A DNA stretch of 64,000 bases from Limnoperna fortunei (taxonomy: Eukaryota > Mollusca > Bivalvia > Mytilida > Modiolidae): the NCBI GenBank assembly GCA_944474755.1, contig OX104115.1:71772993-71836992 (forward strand), in the 5' to 3' direction. This document shows, piece by piece, positions 46,970-56,720 of this stretch. The notes below the pieces were generated by a model. That model had not been told where the DNA came from and made no database searches. It saw only the letters and a program-made list of their open reading frames with translations. Positions within the stretch are counted from its first letter, which is position 1. Every line of letters begins with the position of its first letter. A program made the position numbers and the translations under genes.

Positions 46970-47233
46970 GGGCTCGGTGGCCTAGTGGTTAAGGTAGTGT
47001 TGTTAGTCATCTACTTTTTATCTCGTACCTGTCTACACTTATGTTGCGGGTTTGAGTTTCACTGCGGGCAGCTAGGGAGTGCTCGACTCCAAACCTAATC
47101 TTAACAAGGATTTCCAATTTTCCTGAGGAAAGATCGAATGTTTTCTCTTGGTACCCGGTTTTCTCTACCAATAAAAACTGCATGGCTGAAAATTGCCTAA
47201 AAGTGGAGTTAAACGCCATTAAAGCAAACAAAC
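46970..47233 (+). mobile_element. tRNA-headed SINE
   Basis: Head GGCTCGGTGGCCTAGTGGTT, box B-like GCGGGTTTGAGTTTCACTGC, body AAGGATTTCCAATTTTCCTG and tail CTGAAAATTGCCTAAAAGTG, ending AAAGCAAACAAAC. Directly follows the AAAT microsatellite. Confidence 0.85.
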
Positions 47234-47391
47234 AATCTTATGTACTTTACGTTTACTAGCACATTTTTACAAAATTTAGTTACAAATTTACAAATTGTTA
47301 TTTACTAACATATTTCTACAAAACATTGTCGCTTTTAGAAAATATCTAAAAGTAAGGAGTTCTATTTATAGAAAAGAAAATTCCAAATTAC

Positions 47392-47822
47392 TTGTTATTT
47401 TAGTCTCGATCACCCAGACGCATATATAATAGCGTCTGGGATCACCTTGTTGTAATTTCGCTACCAATAGGTGGAGACAAAACAACGATTCTATTTTTAG
47501 GGCCCTATTTTTAAACCAGGAAAACCATGCATACTTATAATATGACGTCACATTCAGATTCACTCTTGATTGTGCACAACAATAATATTTGTTTAATTAA
47601 TTGATAAAGTTATATTTTATAAAAATTTTCCAAATGTAAACTTTGACCCAATTTGTTATATACTTCTTAATATGAACGGAAGTAATTTTTTAGATAATAA
47701 AAATAGCATCCAATCAAAAATTACGCCCAGTTTTGGGCGTAATGGTAACGAGTTCAATATAGAGATGAATCCAGACGCACAAATGTAATTAAGCGTCTGG
47801 ATGATCGAGACTATTGTTATTT
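47392..47822. mobile_element. 413-bp MITE with 9-bp target duplication
   Basis: The element 47401-47813 starts TAGTCTCGATCACCCAGACG and ends GCGTCTGGATGATCGAGACTA (split here only for reading; the arms pair over about 20 bp). TTGTTATTT flanks both sides perfectly (47392-47400 and 47814-47822). Each end also has its own small hairpin (CAGACGCATATATAATAGCG then TCTGG; CCAGACGCACAAATGTAATT then AAGCGTCTGG). A central hairpin TTACGCCCAGTTTTGGGCGT then AA is near 47722. No ORF. Confidence 0.92.
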
Positions 47823-48697
47823 ATACAAAAGAAAAGTTTCAGTCACGTGGTTTCAGTTAAGATGCTATTATAAATACATTGTTGATACCAAATCTAACTT
47901 TTACGTTATCAGTATTCAAGCTGTCGACTTAGGGTACGTATTTAGTATAGCATTTTTTTATGTTAAATTAAAAGAAATGTCATTATCAAGCAGAAACGTA
48001 AAGTAAATCCACTTTGCAAGATCATTGTTTTACATTAAATGCTAAAAATATAGATTTATTGTATAAATGATACCTTATTTAGTCATTAGTTGTTTAAGTA
48101 GAATATACAATTGAACTGAACAATCGGATGTTCATTTGACTAAAATAGAGAACTAAATTTTAGCAAAAAATATATAATGTGATGACGAAAATTATTTATA
48201 TTTGCGGCAAAACACATCACAGCGATCCGCCTACATAACAAAATATTTAAAATCAATACAGAACAAAATACAAAAAAATGATAAACAATTGTTGATATGA
48301 TTATGTAAGTAAGCTATTATCAAACCTAGCGTAATTATTTGTATAGTAAGATTGTTTCAGAATTGTTATAGAGGAAGTTGAATGATCATTGGTTCTGGGA
48401 AAACCCACTGTAAAATGGGTAAAGCATGAACACTTTTAGAAAATCTTGTTTATATTGGAATACTAAAATAAAACTATTTAAAAAGAATCAATTTGTGTGT
48501 GTATTTGTGTGTCTTTAATTGCTATGCACATTGTTTACTCGTGTGACAAATACCGTGATAAAACCACCCAATTTTAAATTGTACACTCGAACACAAAATA
48601 ATACACGAAAGCAAAACGAAAGGCTGAAATCAGGCTTTACGGACGGATATGCAGTGTCAGCATTACATGTAAAGAACTATTTTTGACTTTGTTTCAG
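47823..48697. other. Upstream region and probable 5' UTR intron of the next gene
   Basis: AT-rich. An acceptor (TTTGTTTCAG, ending 48697) just before the ATG at 48715 implies a non-coding first exon somewhere upstream; its donor cannot be chosen. Confidence 0.4.
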
Positions 48698-48714
48698 ATT
48701 CTTAAAAGTTACAA

Positions 48715-48846
48715 ATGGCACAACTGTATGTTTGGACACAAGATAGCGATAGTTGGGGACATGCGTCACTCTCGCTTGATAATGGCATATATATCAGCTG
48801 GTGGCCAAAGGATGACAAGTCAAAAAATAGTATGAAAAAGAAAAAG
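48715..48846 (+). CDS. Small Trp-Gly-His / Asn-Cys-Cys protein, coding exon 1
   Basis: An acceptor ends at 48697 and the ATG is at 48715, so 17 nt of 5' UTR share this exon. Donor AAG|GTATTT at 48847, phase 0. The 44 residues begin MAQLYVWTQDSDSWGHASLS and continue DNGIYISWWPKDD with a Lys-rich end. The 'W-G-H-x-S-L, then Y-I-S-W-W-P' layout puts a histidine before a beta hairpin, as in circularly permuted or NlpC/P60-type papain-fold hydrolases. The cysteine partner is in exon 2. Confidence 0.8.
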
Positions 48847-49333
48847 GTATTTAACTATACTGTTGAAAAGTATGACACTAAGTTTTAGTTTCTTTTCATG
48901 TGGAACAGCAGGGTCTGGGTCAATACAATTTTTTGAATCAGGAATTGGGGTCCAATATCATTTTGGTCGAAAATGAGGAAACAATTGTCGAGTTTTTAAG
49001 TTTATTCATATATCTCGTTAGTCTGTGCCATGTATAACAGGTCTATGTCAAAAGCGCAAGGCCTTACCACACTATCGCTTGCTTATTTAGACGCAAAACG
49101 ATAAGCGAACTAGTTTATCGATAATATTATTTATAGCCTGTATACGCAATGTAAACTATTTTCTCGTTTTACATATTCTAACTACTTGAGTTTACTGGCG
49201 ACGCGAACGCGAAGTCAGTAAACGGATATTTCCGACCATCAAATCGCCGATTGGTGCCGACAAATCTTCAAATACATAACTGTTATCTTTATTCTAATGC
49301 TTCAACAATAAAAAACTAAATTAACTGATTAAA

Positions 49334-49575
49334 ATGGAAATTTTTTTACCGGAAATAACGTCTGCGCTTGCATTAGTTTCTGACGGCATCAATCGCGGAA
49401 TCGGTGCCATGAAATTATTCACGTTATCCAATCAAAATGACGCTACATCAAGGATTGCATTAGAATTAGGCTTAGAAAGTAACTATTTTGACTGGAATAT
49501 AATACACTTAAAGGGTGGTGGTTTTATTATCACAACTCCTCCTGGGCATTGTAAGGACTTTAAATTTTTAATTTG
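49334..49575 (+). CDS. Hypothetical ORF or exon in the intron (uncertain)
   Basis: An ATG at 49334 opens about 78 codons (MEIFLPEITSALALVSDGIN, then MKLFTLSNQNDATSRIALEL and WNIIHLKGGGFIITTPPGHC) with balanced composition before the frame enters the SINE at 49583. A GTAAGG donor-like site is at 49550, in phase 1, which does not fit exon 2 at 49917. It may be an exon of another gene, a decayed gene cut off by the SINE, or chance. No family recognised. Confidence 0.3.
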
Positions 49576-49582
49576 TTTCTTT

Positions 49583-49828
49583 AGGAATCGGCGGCCTTTA
49601 GTCAATGTAGTTAGTCATCTACTATTATTCAAACGCCTGTCAACACTGAGGTTGCAGGTTCGAGCTTTACTGCGGACAGGAGAGCTCGACTCCAAGGATT
49701 GCTTCTTTTTCTACCAAAGCTCCACGGTTTTCTCCGCGTACGTCTATCTTGTTCGATTAAAAAACTGGAAGTCATGATAGAGCTATAAACAAAATGACTA
49801 TAAGTGGCGTTCAACACCATTCGAACTA
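49583..49828 (+). mobile_element. tRNA-headed SINE
   Basis: A decayed head, CTGTCAACACTGAGGTTGCA then GGTTCGAGCTTTACTGCGGA (box B), short body and tail CATGATAGAGCTATAAACAA then AAGTGGCGTTCAACACC. Confidence 0.8.
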
Positions 49829-49916
49829 AAACAAATTGTTTAGAAAAGCATTCTTTCTTCAGCAGTAACACTGTAATACTGAAATCAAAGTATAATTTGT
49901 ATGTTTCGTTCAATAG

Positions 49917-50216
49917 ACTGATGGAAGAACTAAGGACAGATTACCAGACAATTATAGTGACGAAGAGGAAAACTTTACGGGGCGACGATACACCCACATG
50001 TTCAACATTAGCAAAAGCAAGATAGATATTGGAAAAATAAAGTCATGGTGGCAGGGAATCAAGAGTAAAGGAGGATACCATTTTTTATTTAATAATTGTT
50101 GCGATTGTGTTGTTAAGGCTCTTAAAGCGGGAGGGGCTAAAGTCAAAGCTCCAGCCTTACTTCTTGTAACCACACCTAACGATATGGTCAATCTCGGCCG
50201 TGATCTGGAAAGTTAA
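49917..50216 (+). CDS. Small Trp-Gly-His / Asn-Cys-Cys protein, coding exon 2
   Basis: Acceptor CAATAG ends at 49916, phase 0, stop TAA at 50214-50216. It encodes TDGRTKDRLPDNYSDEEENF, MFNISKSKIDIGKIKSWWQG, then YHFLFNNCCDCVVKALKAGG and TTPNDMVNLGRDLES. Joined to exon 1 it gives 143 residues. The 'Y-x-F-x-x-N-N-C-C-x-x-V-x-x-A-L-x-x-G-G' block resembles the cysteine-bearing helix of papain-fold proteins, and the TP-D-M end is what follows it in similar bacterial and invertebrate proteins I recall. Enzymatic function is inferred. A SINE sits in the intron, and the exon's 3' end is repeated three times downstream. Confidence 0.75.
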   Translation, partial: TDGRTKDRLPDNYSDEEENFTGRRYTHMFNISKSKIDIGKIKSWWQGIKSKGGYHFLFNNCCDCVVKALKAGGAKVKAPALLLVTTPNDMVNLGRDLES

Positions 50217-50460
50217 AATCTTTAGCCTTACTTGTTGTAACCACACCTATCGATATGGTCAATCTCGGTCGTGATCTGGAGAGTTAAATGTCTACTTTTA
50301 TTCTCCAGCTTTACTTGTAGTAACCACACCTAACAATATGGTCAATCTCGGCCGTGATTTGGAAAGTTAAAATGTCTACTTTCATTCTTTAGCCTTACTT
50401 GTTGTAACCACACCTAAAGATATGGTCAATCTCGATCGTGATCTGGAAAGTTAAAATGTC
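50157..50460 (+). repeat. Tandem copies of a gene's 3' coding end (4 units)
   Basis: The last about 60 coding nt of exon 2 (TTACTTCTTGTAACCACACC, GATATGGTCAATCTCGGCCG, TGATCTGGAAAGTTAA) start at 50157 and recur at 50228, 50311 and 50395, i.e. periods of 71, 83 and 84 bp. Each copy keeps the reading frame of the last 19 or so residues and its TAA stop. Copies 3 and 4 are preceded by pyrimidine-rich TTCTCCAG and TTCTTTAG. Confidence 0.92.
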
Positions 50461-52683
50461 TACTTTCATGACATTCTTTTGTCTCGAACTACATAAAGTG
50501 GTCACAGCATCAAAAATACAACATTGGATAATACATGTACATGCAATATATAGACTGACGAGTACATATTGGTGATACAAGTTTCTGATTATTATTTATA
50601 TTGTATGTATTATACAATAAAGAATAGTTCTTAATAATTTAATTATATAGTTTATGAGATAAATGATTTAAATGTAAATGTTAATTTTTGCATCCATGAA
50701 TATATCTACATGTATTATGAATTAAGAGCAAAGTGTCTCAGAAGTCAGCATGACTTCCAATATTTTTATTTTATATACACGAACTAAAATGCATTTAATT
50801 ACATTTCATGGACTGTTGTATATTGATATGTGATACAAAAATTAAATATTCTAATTCTTTAAAAATAAATGCATTAAGAATTGTGGATACGCCTATCGCT
50901 TATTGGGTTTTTCTTCTAACCATGCTTGCAATTTGGCTATATAAAGTTATGTTACTTTGTAGGCTTCGTCAATGCAATGGTATTATAGAGCTCTTGATAA
51001 ATCTAGATACTAGTGATCAATTTTACTAGTTCTTAAAATTGAGGAGTACAGTTTTGTAGCGCTTTAGATTTTATTATTATATTATATACATAATGTGATG
51101 TTTTGTAATTAGTATTGTTGAAACATCCTTCTGCTGTATACACTTTTTGTACTTATAGTCTATGTGATTTAATCAATAAACATTATTATTATTTGAAAAT
51201 GATAACAAATTATTACAGATTAAAGACTGTCACGTGCCACTATAGAGAGCCATTGCAAGATACCCTTTTAAAAATATTTCAACGTTTTTACAGCACAATA
51301 ATCCGCAGTTACTGACCTGTTAAGATCACATCGTACAAAAACAATGACTGATATTTGGACCAAAAGTGTAGCGTAAAAGTATTAAATCATGTATATTCGG
51401 CAGAAACAATTAGAAGCCGTATCGAAAATAGTTACATCGCGGATTCACCGAATATCTAGGGGGTCCGCCCGCTCCCACCCACAACACACACACGGAAAAT
51501 GATGAAAACAATGGTGCAATATGCTGCATTTAAGAGAGATCTAATGTGCTTTATTTAGTACTGAAAATGATCAGGAATATATTACAATTTTTTTGGTCAA
51601 AATCATGCGTAATCGCGTATAGGCGCCTGATAGTCTAGTTTTTAAGTAAAGCAAACAAAACATATTATATTCTCTAAACAAACTATTGTCGAATGAAGCA
51701 TTTGTGTTTCTGAAAACAAAACAAGTACTTACGGAACCACGCATCATGTCCTGAAATAAAATAGTACACTTTAAAATAAATCAAATCGAGTGAACTAAAA
51801 CGACTAGTATATAAACATTAGGCCAAACAAATGGCTGTTAAGTAGAAATATACAATATGACCAGGACCTGGTTTACCGATTAACCAAGTGGTTACAGTGT
51901 TTCCAATATCTACACTCCTGGTATATCAAGGAATTGTATTCTGGGTAGACAACATAAAACATAATGACATGAATGAAAATAATACTATTAAATTTAATCA
52001 TTTAAACAATCAAACACAAACTATTACATCATAAAACATATTCATTAAAGAATTCATTTAATCTACTTATATTAAAATTTTTATATAAACAAAATACAAA
52101 TTGGCGAAAGGGGCAGACTCAGCGCAAGCTCGTTGTCAGCCTCACTAAACTCAGTACGGCACATACTCAGTTTACAAGAGCCGGAAATCCAAGATGAATC
52201 TGTATATTGTATCTTTATTAACTCGGTGTAAGCCTGAGGCCATAAGAACCAGATTAGGGAGACTTACAAGTTAGTAATGCTCAACTCGGTGTAGCTTAAT
52301 GAAAGAGTCAACATGTCTTGTAAGCATGAGGTGATTTGAAGTTAGCTACAAGAGCATGAAGACATTTGTCAACTTGGTGTAGCCAGAACTTCAAGAGTAG
52401 CAGGTGGACCCAAAAGAGCCGGAAGAGCAGAACTAGTACTGTACAATGAGCAACAGTACAACTGCATCATTATTCGATTCTCTGATTGAATAAATATTGG
52501 GGAATTAATAAATTACTTTTAAACTTACTGAAAATAAGTTGTAACGCCAAAACACAGATGGAATGCATTGAAAGCATGCACGATAGCTGAGTGCCCAAAA
52601 TTAATTATTGTTGCCAGGATTGTTACTCATCTTAACACAAATATACACAAATATAACAAAGCAAACTTAAAATTGAGCTAAGG
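50461..52683. other. Intergenic DNA, no recognised genes
   Basis: AT-rich. A segment at about 52110-52460 with repeated 'AACTCGGTGTA' and 'AAGCCTGAGG/AAGCATGAGG' motifs may be the untranslated 3' end of the DIRS element that starts next to it on the minus strand. Nothing else recognised. Confidence 0.45.
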
Positions 52684-53204
52684 GACTTGATGCTTTCTTA
52701 AGCACTTTGTCTGGCGTTCTAATATATCTACAATAAGCATTTGAAGACCAATAATATGATCTTCAATATGTACGTCTCCAGCTGTTGTTGCTGCCCCGAT
52801 ACGAAAAGAATGGCAACTGTATGTAGGAAATGACTTTTTAACTTGTTTACGCTTTACTCTATTTAAAATATTTCTTAAACGACCAAGATTACTAAGTTCA
52901 CAATACTTTATATTATTCTCTAAGCATTTAAATTAAATACCACATAGATACAGATTTAGTACTAAAGCTAAATAACTAATCTACTTGAGCAATGAGTAAC
53001 AAAATACATTAGCTGGTCTTCAGATACTGGAATATTTTCATCAGTAACATAAGATATAGTTCCAGTTAATAATAAAAGGCTAATATATGTCTGAAAACCA
53101 GTTACATATGATCGTCTAGTGCTGGGTACAATGCCTTTTGTCCAGAAATTGTCAACTACATTCTGGAGGTCCACAAAACGTCCTCTGGTTTGGGAACCCT
53201 GCAT
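52684..53204 (-). pseudogene. DIRS tyrosine recombinase, truncated
   Basis: The N-terminal piece (53204-52968) reads FWTKGIVPSTRRSYVTGFQT, a DNA-binding SAM-like start. After a stop, a second frame at about 52900-52684 has KYCELSNLGRLRNILN and TYSCHSFRIGAATTAG. HSFRIGAATTA holds the His-x-x-Arg of the catalytic site. The downstream segment that should carry the second His/Trp and the catalytic Tyr is not recognisable, so the recombinase looks dead. Confidence 0.8.
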
Positions 53205-53960
53205 TTTGTATTTGAGGCATCTGAGACTAGCTTGAAGAATCTGTCCATCTGTAAACGAGACAGAGAATCAGCTAAAGTGTTGTGCTTTCCAGGCATATGA
53301 CGAGCAGTACATACAAAATCTCCTTCTGCTGCAAGCATAGTTAATCTCCTTACCAAAGGCATAATGTGGATTGCCTTAGACCTGCCTTTATTTATTATTG
53401 CCACAGTAGCCTCATTATCACACATAAAAACTGTACGTTGCCTTTTCCAAAAATTACACCACAGAATACTTGCTACCACTTTTGGGTACATTTCACGAAA
53501 AGCGATATAAATTTTTTTAGAGTCTGAAATAATTGGTTTCAAATGAAGAGACCAAGATTCAGAAAACCTTTGTCCTTCATTATAATCCCCATATCCTATA
53601 GTAGCTGATGCGTCTGTATATAAATACATGTCATGTGACGAACTATAATTGTTGTTATAAAATAAGGTTACTCCATTCCATTTAGACAGAAATAGAAGCC
53701 ACATCTTTATATCCTCTCTGCACTGAGTATTTAATTTCACATGGTGATGTAAACACTTAACTGTTGTAGATAAAGTAATTAAATACGATACAAACGAACG
53801 ACCAGGTACCACCACTCTGGAGGCAAAATTTAAGTGCCCTAAACTGTAATAGTTTACGTTTAGTACATGACTTCTTATATAAAAATTCTACAAAAAAATT
53901 TACAATCCTGCTTAATTTATCCTCTGGTAATCGGGTCTCCATCAGATTAGAGTCTAACAC
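53156..53960 (-). pseudogene. DIRS RNase H region
   Basis: An upstream piece (LPEDKLSRIVNFFVEFLYKK, about 53920-53850) and the main ORF 53815-53156 (VVPGRSFVSYLITLSTTVKC, LYTDASATIGYG, AFREMYPKVVASILW, MCDNEATVAIINKGRS, ARHMPGKHNTLADSLSR). Asp in YTDAS, Glu in REMYP, Asp in CDNEAT and Asp in LADSLSR are the RNase H catalytic acids. A frameshift separates the two pieces. Confidence 0.88.
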
Positions 53961-53969
53961 AATACCCTA

Positions 53970-54658
53970 AGTATTCCATTGTTGTCAAAGGACATAAAGT
54001 CTAATGTAAAGCCAGCGGAATATTCAATTTATTAAAAATAGAATAAAGTAAATCCATGTTTCTCTGTCCATTATTTTCATAGTGTTCGAAAGTGGTAAAA
54101 TCATCTAACAAACGGAGAATAAATTTAATACCATGCCTATTATTGGCTATCCAACACACTGCTTCAGATAAACAATCAAATATTTTGGGACCCGAAGGCT
54201 AATTTAGTATAATAGTTATATTTTCCTCTCCATTTAATACAATACATGTGCCACTGAGCAGAAGTGATGGGTATTCTTATAATGTTCATGGCATCATCAA
54301 CGCGCACGTAGAAGAGTGAACAACTTTCTTTGTCTATCATTTCATTCACACTCTGGTGATCGGAGTCTTCATGTGGGGATGATAAATCCACAATTAGTCT
54401 TGGTTTACCACAATATTTGCCAATAGCCACCCCTATTGGACTTGTGCAATAAGTGGAGAAAGGCAATTTATCCATTGGGCTTTCTAAAAACCCTTTATCA
54501 ACTTCACTAGTGATAAGTTTGTCTACTATGTCTGGCTGTGTAGTGGCTGATCTGAGAATTTTGCATTCCTTAGTAGGAACCTTAATGTCTGATATTAAGG
54601 TATCAAATCCTTATGTCAAACCCTCACATAAATATGTTACAAATTTCCTATCAGGGTG
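53970..54658 (-). pseudogene. DIRS reverse transcriptase, interrupted
   Basis: Minus strand from about 54658: HPDRKFVTYLCEGL (then a stop), GFDTLISDIKVPTKECK, LITSEVDKGFLESP, SPIGVAIGKYCGKPRLIVDL and SVNEMIDKESCSLFYVRVDD. A gap or deletion follows, then KLAFGSQ, IFDCLSEAVCWIANN and FILRLLDDFTTFE. The LLDDF is the DIRS form of the catalytic YxDD box. The segment between the fingers and the palm appears shortened. Confidence 0.85.
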
Positions 54659-54959
54659 ATTAGAACGCTCTTGGCGTAGCACATTTACATTGACAGGAGT
54701 TGTAACTGATGGTTTAAATTGTACTGCATTTTGTAGTCATAAATTGTTAGATTCGGAAATGGATTGTTTAGCATTATTAGATTTCCACTTTGCAAAAGTA
54801 CTGGCCCCATGTTGGCTTGAAAAACAAACACAACAAATGTGAGATAGCTACACGTCGCCCTTGAAGATTTGCGCTCATTAAAATTGTTGCACACTTCTCT
54901 TTCATTGACAATAATGTGTTTTCTACCACACTATTCTAATTCTTTGTTAATATTTCTCT

Positions 54960-55353
54960 TATTACATGCCGTTCCTTCTCCTTGTATATTAAGTTGTGGA
55001 CAGAAAGCAGAGTTGTGCATGGCTGAAGCACATAGATTACAGGAATTCGCTTTTCAATTTATAAGTTGTCATAATGCATTATCTTTTATTACCCAATCTA
55101 CTTTAATGTAACATTCTCGTAATGCAGAGGCCGCTCTAGCAGAGAATTGGCAGTGATAGTCGTAGAATTTAGAGCCAAAAACATAAAAAATGTCTACAAT
55201 GTTTGCCTTATACCTGTCTAGTTCTACCCTCCCTTCTGGAAATTTCTTGCACAACACTCGTTTGTATTTGCCAAAAGCGGTAATAAATTCGCTTATTGTC
55301 AAAGACTTGTGGAGAACATCTTCTTGATTCGATCCATTAACAAGGTAGACCAA
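54960..55353 (-). pseudogene. DIRS gag-like segment
   Basis: Part one (55353-55069) reads VLHKSLTISEFITAFGKYKR, FSARAASALRECYIKVDW, matching the region before the zinc-binding part in DIRS gag. Part two, in another frame at about 55070-54960, has CASAMHNSAFC, CPQLNIQG and TAC, a Cys/His cluster like the gag zinc knuckle. Broken by at least one frameshift. Confidence 0.65.
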
Positions 55354-55948
55354 CCCCTTGGCCTTGCTCTTGACAATTATTTTCCATTTTGAATAAGCAA
55401 AGGGGCTTAATTTACGTCATTCCCTTACCAGATTCGTTTTGTAATATTGTCATGTACTATATCAATGTGTGGTAGGGTACGACGAATTCTCATCGTGGAA
55501 AGCGATACCAACCATTAGAATTGTCCACTGTTGTGTACGTTCTGGATTTATCCGTGCGCATGGTTGTGTACGTTGTTGATAAAAAGTGTCCTTTTTATTC
55601 TAGCTGTTTCTTCTCTCCGACTAAGAACGAGACGTGCGTTCACGGTCAGCCATTTTTCTTGTTCTTGAGTTTGAATAACACACTAACTCGAGAAAATCGA
55701 GAAAATATGACAGAATTTCAGTTGAGTAGACACCGAGTGAACGAAATCCACTTCTAATTAATCTTTTCAAAGCGAAATCTAAAAAAAAATTGAACAAAAT
55801 ACTGATCGAACGCTGAGCAAGCTGCTGTGCATGTTTTCTCAACAGGAGATCGGCGAGAAATGCGCATGCTTGAACGTGTATTCTAATTAATTCTAATTAA
55901 TTACATTCCGTAGTGTGTTAAATTTCAACATAAACATGCCTTATAAAT
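55354..55948. other. Intergenic DNA without recognised genes
   Basis: Includes less AT-rich sequence with two overlapping small ORFs of opposite strands, neither recognisable. Confidence 0.4.
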
Positions 55949-55949
55949 A

Positions 55950-56125
55950 AGCCTCATTAGTCGTCAAATATTGATATGTTCCTGTTCACGCTGAGGTTGC
56001 GAGTTCCCCCAGCCTTATTTTGGGCAGAGTGTGCTCAATTCCAAACTTAATAATTGACAAGGATTCTAGTTTTCCTGCCAATGTCCGGATGTTTTATCCA
56101 GTACTCCGGCTTCCTTCTGGCTTTG
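55950..56125 (+). mobile_element. tRNA-headed SINE, 3' truncated
   Basis: Starts AAGCCTCATTAGTCGTCAAA, with CGCTGAGGTTGCGAGTTCCC (box B, decayed), body TTGACAAGGATTCTAGTTTT and CCAGTACTCCGGCTTCC. The tail is missing. Confidence 0.7.
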
Positions 56126-56199
56126 TTTCATTTTGAAGTTATTGTTTGAAAATTAAATGTTTGCCTATATTGTACACAATTCTTGAAAGCTTCGTATGT

Positions 56200-56720
56200 A
56201 CGTATGTACTTGATACATTGTTAAAACTCTTTCTATGGAACGTCGTAACTGCATTATTTATATACATGCGTTCTACTTGACATAAAGTGCTTTCGACTTA
56301 ATATGAGATATATTTCGTCTTTATATGAGGCGTTTTCGTCTTTATCTTATAACCGGAAATCTGACTTTGTTGTGCGGTGAGTTTGACGTAATATGAGATG
56401 CTTTCGTCTTTATATGAAGTGTTTTCGTCTTTACATGAGATACTTTCGTCTCATCCTCGGATGTAGCGAGCGGAATCACCCCTGGGTATCCGAGGATGCT
56501 TTCGTCTTTAAATAAGGTGTTCCGCCTTAAGAGATGTTTTTGTCTTTATATGATGTGTTTTCTACTAACATGAGATGCTTAATTTCGTATTTATACGAGA
56601 TGCTTTCGTCTGTATATGAGGTGTTGTCGTCTTTCTATGAGATGCTTTTGTCTTTATATAAAGTACTTTAAGCTTTATATGAGATTCTTTCGACTTAATA
56701 TGTTGTGCTTATAACTTTTA
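56200..56720 (+). repeat. 21-bp minisatellite 'TATGAGATGCTTTCGTCTTTA'-type array, diverged
   Basis: Diverged 21-bp units (TATGAGATGCTTTCGTCTTT plus A; variants TATGAGGTGTTTTCGTCTTT) run from about 56200 to 56720. They are interrupted by a segment with an ATAACCGGAAATC stretch and by a 47-bp foldback at 56452-56498. The unit closely resembles that of the array at 60399-60766. Confidence 0.85.
56443..56507. mobile_element. 47-bp foldback inside the 21-bp array
   Basis: 56452-56498 starts CATCCTCGGAT and ends ATCCGAGGATG (perfect 11-bp arms), flanked by CTTTCGTCT on both sides (56443-56451 and 56499-56507). The CATCCTC ends recall the MITEs at 34595 and 42577. The flanking 9-mer is also part of the host array unit, so the duplication could be accidental. 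Confidence 0.6.

Larger units (their letters stand above)
52684..55353 (-). mobile_element. DIRS-type tyrosine-recombinase retroelement (decayed)
   Basis: In minus-strand order: gag-like segment (55353 to about 54960), reverse transcriptase (about 54658 to 53970), RNase H (53815 to 53220) and tyrosine recombinase (53204 to about 52684). This is the DIRS/Ngaro order, known to lack an integrase and a typical LTR layout. Frameshifts and stop codons (for example a TAA at 54611-54613) interrupt it, so it is not autonomous. I did not find a methyltransferase-like domain or split direct repeats, so the choice between DIRS and Ngaro groups stays open. DIRS elements are common in mollusc genomes. Confidence 0.9.

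Noticed and set aside
46652..47010. Minus-strand ORFs rich in Phe-Ile-Tyr-Leu repeats
   Set aside because: Translation of the AAAT/AAAC microsatellite.
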